Shown: positions 46,294-58,287, numbered from the stretch's first letter. The stretch is DNA of 64,000 nucleotides from Cyclotella cryptica (GCA_013187285.1 JABMIG010000032.1:496001-560000), one strand, 5' to 3'. Notes: generated from the letters alone by a model not told the origin. A program made the numbers and translations.

Positions 46294-48558
46294 TGCCTCA
46301 ATATGTCACCAAGAAGCAGTTATTGTCTAGATCACATGTTCGGTAGAGATTCATTATGTGACACTTCACAGCAATCATGGCAAAAGTCATTTAATTACAA
46401 ATTGAATATCATGGGGAGTCTGTCACCAATTTAATTCAGAAAACTCTGGAAGCAGACACAGAGAGAGTTAATCGTGACTCCTTGGGAATGTGCATAGGAA
46501 TAAATAGTTCATACGAAAGAAGCAACATTAATTGAATGTTTGCCTACTATGCCCATATTACATTATGATGATTTTACAATGCTAGTTAAAGTCGAATGTT
46601 GTCTTGAGAACTATATGAAAACAGAGGTGTGTCAGTGTCATGTAGTGTCAAGGGACTGGCGCTGGGACTGGGACTGGGTTGCCTGAGGCTTGAGTGTGGG
46701 AAGTCTTTGGGAATGGTGTCTTTCTGCCATTGAACTGTTCAACTTTGACTCTTTGTGTCTTATTAGTTTGTTGATAACTGTGCAGGCATGTAACCTTCAA
46801 CCAATGTGTCTTCCAGAGAGGAAGATGCCAAATTCAATACAAAATTAGGTAAAAATCAAAACAATAAGAGTTCAGTGACAAGAATGAGCAATGTAACCAT
46901 CCAAAGATATTATAAGTCCTGTGCCCTCTGATATATGTTTTGTTAAATCCAATCTTCATTCATTATTGTCAGAATTAAGAAATACAAAACTTGGGTGACA
47001 ATCTGCATGCAATGTAATTGCATCATTATGCTGCCTAGCTGATCTTGCTGTGGGTTATAGATTACCTCTTCAAACAAATCCTTTTGGTGGCCAAGCCCAT
47101 AGAATGATGTTTTGGCCACAGTCAACGTCAAACAAAGACAGACAGGGCCATGGGACAGGGGTAGGTCCCATTGGATGCTGTGTAACCTAGGTCAAGATCA
47201 CTATGATTTTTGGACCAAAGTAGTATTGCTGATTGAATTATTGCTAGACTGCAGTCAACAACAACAAAAATAACCAGGCTCCTAGAATGGCTGTTTGATT
47301 GTGACTAATTGCAATAAACCAGAATAAGGCTTCAGGGATTGTTTTTATGGTTGAAAATGATTATGTAAATGAGAGGTATCAGCTGACAACTGTGATACAG
47401 CAAAACTGGAAACAGGGACACAGTCCCTATGTTTGGGTATCATTTCTTAATTCACAACCTTTTTATGAATCTAGTTAGATTATCCACACCCCCATAAATC
47501 AGAGCGCTCCTGGGGGGACACAGTTGTGCACAGTCAATTACAAACTTATTATTTGATAAGCAGTGCTTTCAGTCAGTGCATTGTTAAACCAGATAGTGAA
47601 ATAGAAATACATTTGCAGCAAAACTCTTGTGAATAGTGCTCTTGCTTCCATAGTAAAAGTCATGAGTGTCATTAATTACTAAATTTAAAATTTGATATAC
47701 AGACACATTTAGTGGCCTCAAGAATATGTGTTTTTGTTTAGTAGACATTGAATACAGACAAATACTACTGTGTCAAGAGACATGTTTATGTTTACCAGAT
47801 GATACTTTCTCCTCACAAGAGAAACTGGCTTCATAGCTTCACGGTGAGACACAATGTTATATGGTCCACACGTCATGCACACATCACACTCAAAGATATC
47901 TGATAACATAAAGCAATTATTACTTAACGAAGAGGGCTCTACCAGAGTACCTACTATAGTATGGTACCGAGTATGACATCCTCACTTCTTTTGCAACGAG
48001 AGTGTCTGCTTCTACTTGGAGTGCTCATGTCCAGTAAGCGCTATCCACTGAGCCCACAGTTGTGGAATATCAGGTAGTAATTCTATGTAGGTGAACACTA
48101 TAGACAATTTTTGTTCCCTATCATCAACAATCAACTTGATTAAACAACAAAATGAAATCAAACAACAATACCTCATCGATTTCTTTTGAGCCTTTTTTAT
48201 ATTGATAACCACAGCCATTTACTGTTCGCAATGTTGGATATTCATCTTACAATCTGGCAAGTTTTCTTATTTGTTATTTTGACATTCACTGTCATCAGTT
48301 TCTGTGGACAAGTATTCTCAGGTTAATCAGAATCATTGACTATGTAGACTATTGAAAGGCTTTCCATTCTTCAATTCTACAGTTTATAGAGTCATTTGCA
48401 ATTAAAAATGTGAATCGAACATCGATGAATATTAGCTTTGAGGCATGAACGTAGCAGGCAAAACAACGTCTTTCTGTCCTTGATGCATTCATGCTATGAA
48501 AGAATCTTTGTCCCATCTGGCACCTCTCAATCAAGCCACAATCCATAGAACAAGAGTA
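46294..48558. other. Gene-free stretch between the TPR gene and BUB3
   Basis: Convergent intergenic region of 2.26 kb, holding the 3' ends of both neighbours. AT-rich, with only short ORFs and no domains. A small GGGACTGG(C/G)-type run (GGGACTGGCGCTGGGACTGG) lies at about 46650-46670. No gene or repeat array is recognised. Confidence 0.4.
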
Positions 48559-49914
48559 TTACTTACTGACCCCCTTGGGTTTAACCTCTGATTCCAGTAC
48601 CTCTCTGACAAAAATCTCATCTCTAGGATGATCCCTTTCCCCCTCCTCAAATGTATAACTACTTGCCATTGCAATCTGTGTCCCGTCATGATTGAATGCC
48701 ACACATGCCACAGAGGTAGGCAATTTAGCTATGGAACTAATCTTTTTCTTCGAATTTCCATCCCATGTGACAACTGTTCCGTCAGCTCCGCCCGTGGCAA
48801 ATGTTCCGAATTCGGGGTGGAAGGCAATGGTGTTCACGGGGTAGATTGTGTCCGAGATGCGGTGGCATTTGAAGGCGTATTTCTTCTTGCCTGGCGTGTA
48901 GAGTGTCAATTCCGAGATGATTGCGACAATTATAATTGTTTGATGCAACAATATAAAATGGTCCCCAAGCATGTTTTGAATTATACAACAGAGGTGCAAC
49001 GTGAGTAGATATAATACACGCCACTTTATGAAGCAAAATATTAGAATGAAAACAAACGGGCAAGACAATTTCGATGCAATCATCATAAGGTTGATACGAA
49101 AAAATCAAACAAATTTGAAACATCTACAACAGAGTTAGTCGACTGATAAAACTGGAGGGACACAATAATGGAACTCACCTGAAGCAATGCCAACATCATC
49201 CAAGTATTCAATCGCCACTCTCCCCTCAATAGATCCCACGGCAAGCCCCACCCCATTGGGAAAGAATCTGACACACCGGGTTTGATACTTGAGCGAAGAT
49301 TCTCTATCTAGCATAACCTTCACTGCCTCATCATCACTTGCATTCTCCTGGTCATCAAGCAGTATCTTGCTCGTCCGTAAATCAAGGAGGCAGTTCCTCC
49401 TTCCAGAAGTGGCAACAACAGCCATCTTACAATCTCTCGACACGTCCATATCAAAGGCCTTTCCAGGCAAATCGATGGAGGCGACCCTTTTATTCCATCT
49501 GACGTCCCACAAGGAGAATTTCCCATTCCATCCTGCCGAAGCCAACAACGTCGATTCTCCATTCGCAAAAGCTAGGCAAGAGCAGGCCATCTTTTTATCT
49601 TCCGAGGAGCCCGCATCGGAATGAACGCCAACGAAACTGACGGAATCCTTTTCTACATCGAGTTTGTGGATGGATCCGTCAATACCCCCGCAAAACACAC
49701 TCTCGGAGCCCTCTTTTTGGGTGGCCAAACTGAGCAGCGGCCGCTCCACGCTCTTGCTGACCAACGCTGTTTTAGCGGCAGCATCGTGAATCCTCAGCGA
49801 TCCATCCCATGATGAAGAGGCTAAAAGGGAGGTGGCAGCTAGGTACGACAGGGAGGTGATGCCGTCCGTTGGGGGAGACGGGAGCGTGCTTGGGATAGGT
49901 AGCGGTTGGGCCAT
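48559..49914 (-). CDS. BUB3: BUB3, mitotic checkpoint WD40 protein, two exons
   Basis: Exons 49914-49179 and 48890-48559 (intron 288 bp, GTGAGT...CCAG) give 355 residues, the normal length for BUB3 (human about 328). The WD40 propeller includes [12 protein letters not shown] (33-44), [15 protein letters not shown] (125-139) and [12 protein letters not shown] (169-180). The family hallmarks are [15 protein letters not shown] (205-219), [12 protein letters not shown], then [10 protein letters not shown] (247-256), [18 protein letters not shown] and [17 protein letters not shown]. It ends ESEVKPKG, as in other BUB3 proteins. BUB3 brings BUB1/BUBR1-type kinases to unattached kinetochores in the spindle checkpoint. 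An insert at 185-202 ([14 protein letters not shown]) is acidic and unusual. RAE1 is less likely because of the KYQTRC and KKYAFKCHR blocks. Confidence 0.94.
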
Positions 49915-50440
49915 GGTCAGATTTCACAAGCGACAAGAGGACGCACTTGCTCGAGCAGCCTTGTACAACTCAGAATTCACTTTGGCCCACTATATGTCAG
50001 ATATCTTTGGCCACGGGTGCGACCGCAATATCAACCCTTTGGGTCCCGGCTGATATTGCACACCCCTTTGGGACTATCTCGAGGGCTTAAGTCCAGCTCG
50101 ACAAGTCCTCAGCTTCGACGGAAGGCAGCTTCAATTGCAATACAAAAACAGGCATAATGGTTCAAAGTCCATCCCGTAGAACACAGTACATTTTCTACGG
50201 GAAAAAAATGTCAGATATTGAGAGCTATCAGAATTCACAAAAAATCAGCCAGCACGCTCAGTTCGAACAATATTGTACAATAGTAAAGTAGAGTAAAGTA
50301 CAGACAGACTATCTGACACTTCGTGCCCATCAATTTTTTGTCGAAACACGTTGATTTGTACGTAGGAATAATACGCCACGTCTATAATGGTTCAAAGTCC
50401 AGTCAATGGGCCAAAGTGAATTCTGAGTTGTAGAGAGCGG
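49915..50440. repeat. BUB3 upstream region with a perfect 26-bp inverted repeat
   Basis: TACAACTCAGAATTCACTTT plus GGCCCA at 49964-49989 is exactly complementary to 50407-50432. An 18-bp direct repeat, ATAATGGTTCAAAGTCCA, occurs at 50154-50171 and 50384-50401. The left arm begins only 50 bp upstream of the BUB3 ATG. It could be the ends of a small MITE or a paired regulatory site; there is no coding content. Confidence 0.7.
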
Positions 50441-53400
50441 TGAGGCTTTTCTTCTCTTTGAATGTCTGGTGCGTGAGGGTGTGTGAATTTCATACATACG
50501 GTATCGTATCTACATATATCTAACTATGTATTTTATGACAAGGTACGTAATATTACATTCCACGGTGGTTGGCCTTCAAAAGGTTGACAGCTTGGACATA
50601 CCATACTACTCTTGCTTCTCTTTGATGGAGAAAGACTTCCTGAGTGAAGGCTCCACAACGTGAATACAATTGAGAGAGGTAAAAGGGACATTGTCGCCAA
50701 GAACTGTTCCTGTAATATTTGCACTTGCAAAAAATGCAGCTCGTTTTGCTTCAGCTGAACTTTCCAAGAAAATTGTATGATATGGAGTGTTTTCCAATAC
50801 TGTCCACCATTCTAGTATTTGAATGCTTAAAGTAGAGATGCCCTTTAGGCAGGAAAGGAGTTGCATGTTATTGTATTTTGACCATGTTGTTTCTCATCAG
50901 GGATGTGCTTTTTTGCATTAAAGGACAGATATTCCAACTCTTTAAGTATAGTTAAACTCAGGGCACTGAGCAAAAACAAACACAAATCTGAAAACGAAGA
51001 TGGCATTCCGTATGTCATGTGTACTTTTGTGAAAAACTCAACTGATAACTGAGCTCCCTTAAGTCCTCACTAAGGAAGAAGTATTGATAATTGGTTCATT
51101 ATTGTCAACACTTGTTGTCTTCTTGTGCAAATGCAGCTACCATTCTGTCCCTGTGAAGAAAACAATGAAAAGATTGCTTGCAGGACATATTAACATCCAT
51201 GAGGACAAGAGTGAGTTAGTGATGATCAGCATGTCCAAATTGCAAGTCAACTTTTTGTCAAAGAGTGGAATTGTCTGGGCCAGTTGGCCAGGCAAAAGAG
51301 TTATGATTACTGGTGTGCCCTCAGGAATGACATTGCAGATATGGGGAGTGGCATGAGCTATAAAATCTTGAGTTCAACCAGTAGAAGACAGTGAGAGCAT
51401 GATGTTTTAGAAGAAGATGAATACATGAGTTGGTGGATTCATGGTACGTGAAGCATTTGTGATATGTTTGTGTGAACTTTTCAACAATGTTACTGAATTG
51501 AGATGATGGTAATGATATAAACATGGAATTGTACCAAGGATTGGTGATAGATGTTGCACAGGACCAGAAGAAGTCCCAGAGCATGATTTGCCTCAAATTT
51601 GTAGCAGCATTTATCAAGTGACTCTGCATTTGGGGTGTTGATAATGACCTGGTTGATGAAGCAAAAAATGAGATCAACAAAATTGAGATGGACAAAATGA
51701 TAGTGCTTGAAGGATGGGGACACAATTTTGGACTTTGGATTATGTCAAAGGGTTTTTATTTGGTGACAAAACTTAACTGGTGGATTTGATGTATTTGTGA
51801 TCTAAATCATTATTTTTGTCAATAGGTTTGGCCTGATCTTGAGAGTCAGGAGTCCAGGTTTGATAGTGTGTTGTGTCATATCACAATGATTATTGATTAT
51901 TACAGGTCATGATATGTCAGTGAAGAACATTTAGGTCTGTTGATGCACAATTTATAACAGTTCAATAGAATGCACAACAAGTGTTGAATATTGAGTTGTA
52001 AAGCACTGCAATGGGCAATCATGCTATTATAGCTGTAATATGAAGGGTTGGCAATGGATTCTTGTTGGGCATGAAATCTTTTGTTAGACATGACCTGGCT
52101 GGACATTAACTATCACATCTTAGTTGGGGAGGTGTCAGACCTGATCATGAGTCATAGTGAGTTTGTAGACAGTCAAAATGTACCTCGTTGCTAATCTCAA
52201 CAAATGGCATGAACTGACTCACTATTAAATTAAGGGTTGTGTGCCTGCTTACTGTGAAAACGACATAACTTGGTCGTGAAAATACTTGATGAGTGATGAA
52301 CTTGTGCATATTTGATGATAAGTAGGGCTCTTATAAAATAATGTGAACTATCAAAATGTTCATAAAAGGAGGCAGTCATCTGCGACATTGTACACCTATC
52401 TCAACATAAATTTGTATCTGTTGCCTTGTCACTATTCACTAAGTTTCATGAGTGGGATAAAAATCATCAGGCAATGCAATCCCAACATACTATGTTGCTA
52501 ATTGCTTTTTCATTGCTGTCACCAAAATCCCCAAAATATTACTGTCCCAGTAATCACAGTAATTCCCATGTAGTTATTGTATACTCCCCAGTTTTTTGCC
52601 AATCAGAGTCGTATTGATTTCCTTAACACCAACCCTTTTTGTTTTGGTAGACAGTCAGTTTGTGCTGACAAGAACCACCATCACCCCCAAAAGGCAATAA
52701 TGCCAGGGAATCCTAAATATCTGGGGAATTACTTGGTAATTTGCAACCTAGTTGACAGTGTCCATGTATCTACATGATCTCTGAAGACATAGGCCAAGGG
52801 TCTTGATTTTTTAAGTACTCCTATTTGCTTAAAGTATTCGCTGAATGCATCCCTTTCATGGCACATGAGAAGTGCACAAGGGATCATGAGCCTTCAAGAT
52901 TCACAAATATTAGATCCACCAGTAGCAGCAGATATTTTACCACCAGCATGTAAATCTTACATGCAAGCTCGTCAAGGAATAGTGTTCCATTATGGTGTTA
53001 CATGTGCTGTACATCTTTGTGCTGAAAGGACCAGCATCATTTTTGACTATAAAAATGAGATTATGATTTTTCAATGGCAGACTTCAATATCTCTAAATAT
53101 AGGAATCTACCTAATCCACTTTCAAAGATTTTGGTTTGTGACACTTGCAACTGATAGCTTGCAATTGTGTGGACATGCTGTCTTTTGTTTGGTGACAGCT
53201 ATGTGATGGGGTCATTGTGATCATGATGATTGACGACAGCAAGCAATCTTTCTGATGTAGTGACTGTTCTTTGTGGAACATATTTTTTTTGATGGAATGG
53301 GCCAGTATATATGATGTAAGGTTATTGTTTTCTGCGACTTGATAGCACAAACATAAACAGTTTCTCAAGTCAATTGATATATTTCTGTGAATGTTTCAGA

Positions 53401-53520
53401 CAAAACTCCCTTAACAATATTGCTGTTGTTGTCAAATGCAAGACCAGACCAAAAATATCTTTGAAATGGTCTATCAAAATCCAGGATGTATTAGGATGAT
53501 GAATCTCATACAGCATATCA
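50441..53520. other. Gene-free AT-rich stretch
   Basis: Several ORFs of 60-134 residues on both strands overlap one another and show no motif. The minus ORF at 50866-50606 (86 residues, with ESSAEAKRAAFFASANITG) is the most protein-like, but has no partner exon that I can find. Confidence 0.3.
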
Positions 53521-53530
53521 CAGTACTTTG

Positions 53531-53917
53531 AAATTCTGCAGATTTGGCAGAATTTGGTTTCGTGCTAAACCGCAAAATCCAAATTCTTCCGATCAGCAGA
53601 ATTTGAGTTCGTATTAATTCCTATGCAACCTTTGTCTAACCTTGGTAACGAAACTTTGTTCGTCGTCAAATCAGATGTTGATGTGAAAGTATTCTGACAG
53701 GTTGCACAGGCTTGTGCAAGGGATAATAATTGTTTTGTTGCAGACTGGAATCAATTAACGGGGCTCAAACAAAACCATTGTTGGCATTACTTTATATAAT
53801 GGCACATAGCCTCGAACTCCTTTTCAAGATATTGTGGTTACAACCTCTGGCCCAAGGGATGTTTACTAAATTTCGTCGTAGGAATCATCCAAGAATTCTG
53901 CCGGCTGTGGCAGAATT
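53531..53917. repeat. 387-bp segment with matching hairpins at both ends
   Basis: The left hairpin AAATTCTGC-loop-GCAGAATTT (53531-53555) and right hairpin AATTCTGCC-loop-GGCAGAATT (53894-53917) share the same stem. Related words (CAAATTC.TCCGATCAGCAG, 53580-53603) lie inside. Ends that are each self-complementary and identical look like a small foldback/MITE. No target duplication could be fixed. Confidence 0.5.
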
Positions 53918-54760
53918 TCAAATCCCTGTAGAAATGTACCACAGCTACGAATTCAACAAATACATGTACAGATAAGGGTTAATTTTAATTGACCACAAAA
54001 CTAAGCAATAAATAGTATACTATGTCTAAGTATGTAAAATGAAAGAAAAAAGAAGCTCAAAAATTGGTTGGACAAAGTGAACCTTGAAGATTTTACAAGT
54101 GTTCATATGGTCAAATGGTCAAGCAAGAAAGCCTCTCCCTTAGGATTCCCCAGCAAAAATTCAGGTATCGAAGAGATGTTATTTTCCTCAAAAGTTGGTA
54201 GCAGATGGAATGTCTTGTCATATCACTGGGTAGCATTGCAACAACAAAAGGACACTGATCTTTTGAGGGAACTGACAAACTATAGTGGTATATAAGTTGA
54301 TATCTGTTTTTGTGTTTTATATGAATTGTGTAAAAATGGATCAATGGCAGTAGGTGAGCCCATTGGATCATAGATGACTGTTAACTTTTGTGTTGAGGTG
54401 ACGGTGATAAGGCAACAAAGGTGAAGTAATACTTCAATCTGATGCAGCCAGTTATAGTGTTGATCCCAAATGAAAAGCTGAAAAACCTGGATGAGTGGTG
54501 AAAATAAACAGGAGGACCATTTCCCTTTCCACAAAAATCGGAGAACTTTGATGTTCAACCATCACAGATCACATGGATGGACCCCTGCTCTGAGTGGATA
54601 CAATAGATGATCCATGCATTGTGAGTATAGAGATATGCTTTCCTACTCATTGACTGATTGTTGAGTGTGTTAAATCTGCCAAGATTTGACACATAGTACT
54701 CAATGGAAGCTCACGCAAAACTTTCACTTTACTGGACCGAAAAACGACGTGTACCGTCTC
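53918..54760. other. Gene-free stretch downstream of the glycosyltransferase gene
   Basis: Short ORFs without domains. The part next to 54761 should be the 3' UTR of the minus-strand glycosyltransferase. Confidence 0.35.
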
Positions 54761-55894
54761 TCAAGTTTCGAATATCATCATCGCATCTTGACAGTAGTAC
54801 CGCTTTTCATTGAATAGAATGTTGTAATTGTTGCCGCCATCCCAGTCCTGGCCATAGTACCAAGGCAGCAAGTGGTCTCCACAACACTTGTGCTGTATGA
54901 TTGTTCTGTTTCTGTAGTAAAAGTGATTATTCTCATAGGTGCCAAACTTGGTTTCATTTCCCTCCCTGCCAAATGTGGGGTCGATGATTCTAATCGCGTT
55001 GCCGAATAGACAGGGCCCGGTGGCCAAGAGGGTGTTCTCGGGATAACTCGAAGCTTGCACGTTCCGCATGGCCAGGTCGAGGTACCGCGCTGCTATGGGA
55101 TGGCGCGGTACGCTCCCCACAAAGGCATTCGCGGCACAGCTACGCGTTGCCAGAGCGTAAGCGAATCCGAGATCGATGGCAGCGAAGAAGTCTGTTTGGG
55201 CCGATATCTCGTCGAGTATCCCCGGCGCGAGACAGACCTGCTTCCAATCGCTGTGGTAGCCGCCATCGCGATAGAGCAGGGCGATGCGGAAGAAGTCGGC
55301 TTTTCCCGCGAAGGCCTCGATGCAGTCGAATGTGCGGAGGAAGGTCGGGTGGAAGTGCGTGGCGAGGTATCGTCGTGCGTCAACGAGGTTGAAATACCGC
55401 AGGTTGTAGCCGGGATTGAGGTCACGCCACGACTCGTGCGCTTGGCGAAGGTCTTCCGGCAGGCCGGCGGAGTTGAATCGGCCGTTTTTCTGAAAGTACA
55501 GCTTGTTGATTATGCGGGGTATTTTTCCAGTGGGCGCTGGCCGGGATGTAGAGGTGAGCCACAGGGATTCGTCCGGTGGGCCCTGCGGCGGGGGAGACAG
55601 GTTGCCAGTGTTATTGTCGCCTCGCAGTATTTGTTCTAGGAGTGTCGCACTGTACATCACGTCTGCCTGAGCTGTAGGCGAGGGTTGATCCAAGCTCGGC
55701 AGTAGAATGAGAGGGTACAAGCTCACTGCTGTCAGGATGAGCAAGGACAGTAGCGCTCTCCAGCGCATGGTGCCAGCAAGTCGTCGCGGCTGCGGGCTCG
55801 ATGGCTTGCCATCATTATTCATGATTTTTGTACAAGACCTGTATCTCCTCGTATAAAACTTTATTAAACATGAGATTACTAACGGCCGATGCAA
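54761..55894 (-). CDS. GT32-like type II membrane glycosyltransferase
   Basis: Single exon, 377 residues, GC-richer than its surroundings. A short cytoplasmic tail is followed by one membrane anchor (about 46-66, RALLSLLILTAVSLYPLILL), a Pro/Ser/Thr stem (67-120) and a lumenal catalytic domain. Motifs fit the Och1/GT32 group: KIPRIINKLYF (124-134), LNPGYNLRYFN (159-169), and the core KADFFRIALLYRDGGYHSDW (198-217). The metal-binding DXD of the family appears here as D216-W217-K218, so the second Asp is replaced. Four NXT/S sites and several Cys (QHKCCGDHLL) lie in the lumenal part. Likely Golgi sugar transfer from a nucleotide sugar; donor and acceptor unknown. Alternative starts are Met25 and Met43. 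Confidence 0.75.
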   Translation of the reverse strand: MHRPLVISCLIKFYTRRYRSCTKIMNNDGKPSSPQPRRLAGTMRWRALLSLLILTAVSLYPLILLPSLDQPSPTAQADVMYSATLLEQILRGDNNTGNLSPPPQGPPDESLWLTSTSRPAPTGKIPRIINKLYFQKNGRFNSAGLPEDLRQAHESWRDLNPGYNLRYFNLVDARRYLATHFHPTFLRTFDCIEAFAGKADFFRIALLYRDGGYHSDWKQVCLAPGILDEISAQTDFFAAIDLGFAYALATRSCAANAFVGSVPRHPIAARYLDLAMRNVQASSYPENTLLATGPCLFGNAIRIIDPTFGREGNETKFGTYENNHFYYRNRTIIQHKCCGDHLLPWYYGQDWDGGNNYNILFNEKRYYCQDAMMIFET

Positions 55895-55944
55895 GATTTT
55901 TTAAGGCGAACTAGACAGAAGAAACATTGTTGAAACACAGGAAG

Positions 55945-56150
55945 GATTATCAAGATTTTTTCTTGAAAAAATCTTAGTTTGTCATTATTTGAGAATTTTT
56001 TCCTTCTCCTTCTCAAGGAGACGCTTTTTCACTATTGAATTTTATAGGTGATTTCATATAAACATTGCTGCCAATACCTGTAAAAACCTGATATTTATGT
56101 TTGATATGCATGGGTATTCGATCACTGTTGATTTGTTATTACCTTTAAAA
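55945..56150 (-). repeat. Repeat-end module, inverted copy, with an 11-bp-stem hairpin
   Basis: Read on the minus strand, landmarks match 13420-13720: TTTTTAAAGGTA, TACCCATG, ACAGGTATTGG, AGTGAAAAAG, GTCTC, GAAGGAGAAGGA, then ACTAAGATTTTTTCAAG continuing into GAAAAAATCTTGA. The final hairpin has a perfect 11-bp stem (AAGATTTTTTC / GAAAAAATCTT). As in the other locus, a minisatellite lies on the inner side (56180-56880). Confidence 0.65.
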
Positions 56151-56179
56151 ATATATCTGAAATTAATTTATAGCATGAC

Positions 56180-56880
56180 CAAAAATTGTTTTCAACATTA
56201 ACGCAGATCCAAATATTGTTGTAATCTCGCTATCACTTTGCCAAAAATTGTTTTCAATCTTAACGAACACCCAAAATTGTCAATGAACACATCATGTAAA
56301 TGCATCACGATATTGCTTCACCAAAAATTGTTTTCAACATTAACGCAGACCCAAATATTGTTGTAATCTCGCTATCACTTTGCCAAAAAATGATATCAAT
56401 CTTAACGAACACCCAAAATTGTCAATGAACACATCATGTAAATGCATCACGATATTGCTTCACCAAAAATTGTTTTCAACGTTAACGCAGACCAAAATAT
56501 GGTTTGTAACGTAAAGCCAAATAAGGTATAATTCACATGACACGGATCACCAAAAATGTTTTTTAAGTCAGTGCAGTACATTTAGACACATCTCCAAAAA
56601 ATATTTTCAACATAAGCTCAGTACTTACATCTTGAACCACACCGCCATAAAATATTTTCAACTGACACATCACGTAAACGCATAGCGCTATCGTAAAGGC
56701 AACACATCATAATATATTTTTAACCCAGATGCATCACTTACAACTTGAACTACACTGCAAAAATTATTTTCAACAAACACATTAAGTAAACGCATTGTGC
56801 TATCGCTTTACCAAAAATTTCTTTCAACGTTAACGCACACTCAAAAATGGTTTCCAACATAAAGGCATACATACAACATG
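56180..56880. repeat. Minisatellite with period of about 140 bp (two related half-units)
   Basis: The core CCAAAAATTGTTTTCAA(C/T)(A/C)TTAACG recurs near 56181, 56239, 56318, 56381, 56460 and, more diverged, to 56880. Half-units alternate: one ends GCAGACCCAAATATTG, the other GAACACCCAAAATTGTCAAT plus ACATCATGTAAATGCATCAC. The full period is 137-142 bp. It adjoins the inverted repeat-end module. Confidence 0.85.
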
Positions 56881-57113
56881 AAAACATGACATTCATTTTT
56901 CACACTGTAATATTGATCAGTCGATAGAAGGTTTTGTTCATCTCATAATTTATCAGTCTTGACACAACCGTACTCCAAATTAGAAAATCGTTTGTTCTTC
57001 ATCAGTTCTGTTTAAAATGTCACATCATAGCACACCACATGCATCATCCATGAACCACACTGAAGGTGAGAACATATGACATCCTTCCTTCTTAAATTTG
57101 GTTTTATTAGCTT

Positions 57114-57665
57114 ATGTTGTATGTGATTTGTACAAATATTGTAGATTCTTTCTACGAAGAAGCAAAAAGGCTTAGCATAGAAGCCAAGGTGATGAAAACA
57201 AAAAATGACAGGAAGAGAAGAAATGAAAGATACAAACAAAAGACCAAGGCTCAAAGCACTAAGGAAAGCATCATTTATTACAAAAGTCATAGAAATTCCA
57301 TTTGTGAGATCAAACGTGCCAAGTATAAAATTAACACAGATTCCATTCGCCTGCAAAGAAAAAGGTACTATGAAAATAAAGCTGATTCCATCTGCCAAAA
57401 GAAAAGGGTCCAATATAATAATAAAGCAGAGTCTATCTGTCAGAAGAGAAAGGCTCATTATGAAATCAACGCTGTTCATATTTCAAACAACAAGAAGAAT
57501 TACTACTGCAGCAAGTCCTCTGGACAGGATTGTTCATTTTCCTGTTTCGAGAGTGATACCATACCAAGTCCTACAAACAATCAGCAGAATAAATCACACA
57601 ACCAAAATTACCTGCCGAGAGAATTGAATGAGTACAGAGATGGGAAAGATGGTTCAGAAGATTAG
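57114..57665 (+). pseudogene. Helitron N-terminal region with tandem basic repeats
   Basis: 183-residue frame. Residues 55-135 hold four to five copies of an 18-residue repeat of the type (D/E)SICQKKR.QYNNKA, helical and strongly basic. This repeat style often precedes the DUF6570-like/Rep part of algal and oomycete Helitrons. It overlaps the next frame (57628-58287) by 38 bp, so a frame change separates them. It could alternatively be an unrelated small ORF. Confidence 0.5.
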
Positions 57666-58287
57666 AGAGAAGATCTGCCTGTCAACTGCTGTGGATGGTG
57701 ATATGAATAGGCACCGTGCACATGTATGTGTTGTTTGCAACCGCCTCATCATTGGATTGGAAGAAGTCAAATTCATTGAGAAAGAGACATTGTTGGAGAG
57801 TTCATCAAAATTAGCTGTCTCAACTTATGAGGAGTACTATGACGGTCTTCCGATGCATCCAGAATTGGTGAAACAGTACCAAGTTGATGAATGTGATTTG
57901 AAGCATTTGTTGCTTTCTCCCAGGGCACGAGTAGATCCGAAAGGTTATGAATATTGTGAGACTTGCTACGGGAGCCTAAAGTGTTCAAGAAATAAGGATC
58001 AAGACAAACCACCCAAATTTACAATAGCCAATGGATTTGCAATAGGTCATATTCCTGATGTCATCAATTTTCAAGACAAAACTGGCAATATCAAAAATCG
58101 AAGCATTAATGCCGAAATTGATTTGGATGATCTCCTTTGTGCATCAATCATCCCAGTAAGGCCATTTGGATATGTTCACACCTATACTGGTGGAAGTCAA
58201 AAATCTTTGAAAGGGCATTTTTCAATGTTCAGCGTTGATCAATCTCATGTAGGAGGAGCACTGCATAAGCATAGGAGCTCAACGTGA
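57628..58287 (+). pseudogene. Helitron pre-Rep Cys domain (DUF6570-like)
   Basis: 219-residue frame. CVVCNRLIIGLEEVKFI and later YEYCETCYGSLK give two Cys pairs. Then come KPPKFTIANGFAIGHIPDV, LLCASIIPVRPFGYVHTYTG and SLKGHFSMFSVDQ. These are the recognisable blocks upstream of the Rep domain in many Helitrons. The continuation YVVLCGRMTPAQKML lies in another frame right after 58266, so a frameshift occurs there. Confidence 0.75.

Noticed and set aside
48559-48575. A further BUB3 exon after a GTAAGT word overlapping the stop
   Set aside because: The protein already ends at the normal BUB3 C terminus (VKPKG...), so an extra exon is not needed.
50606-50866. 86-residue minus-strand ORF as a possible host exon
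   Set aside because: Composition is protein-like, but no upstream exon with matching phase or splice sites was found and no family was recognised.
51321-51725. 134-residue minus-strand ORF
   Set aside because: Ser/His-rich without motifs; other strands are similarly open in this AT-rich stretch.
55055-55639. 194-residue plus-strand ORF
   Set aside because: Antisense shadow of the GC-rich glycosyltransferase gene, whose sense frame shows clear family motifs.
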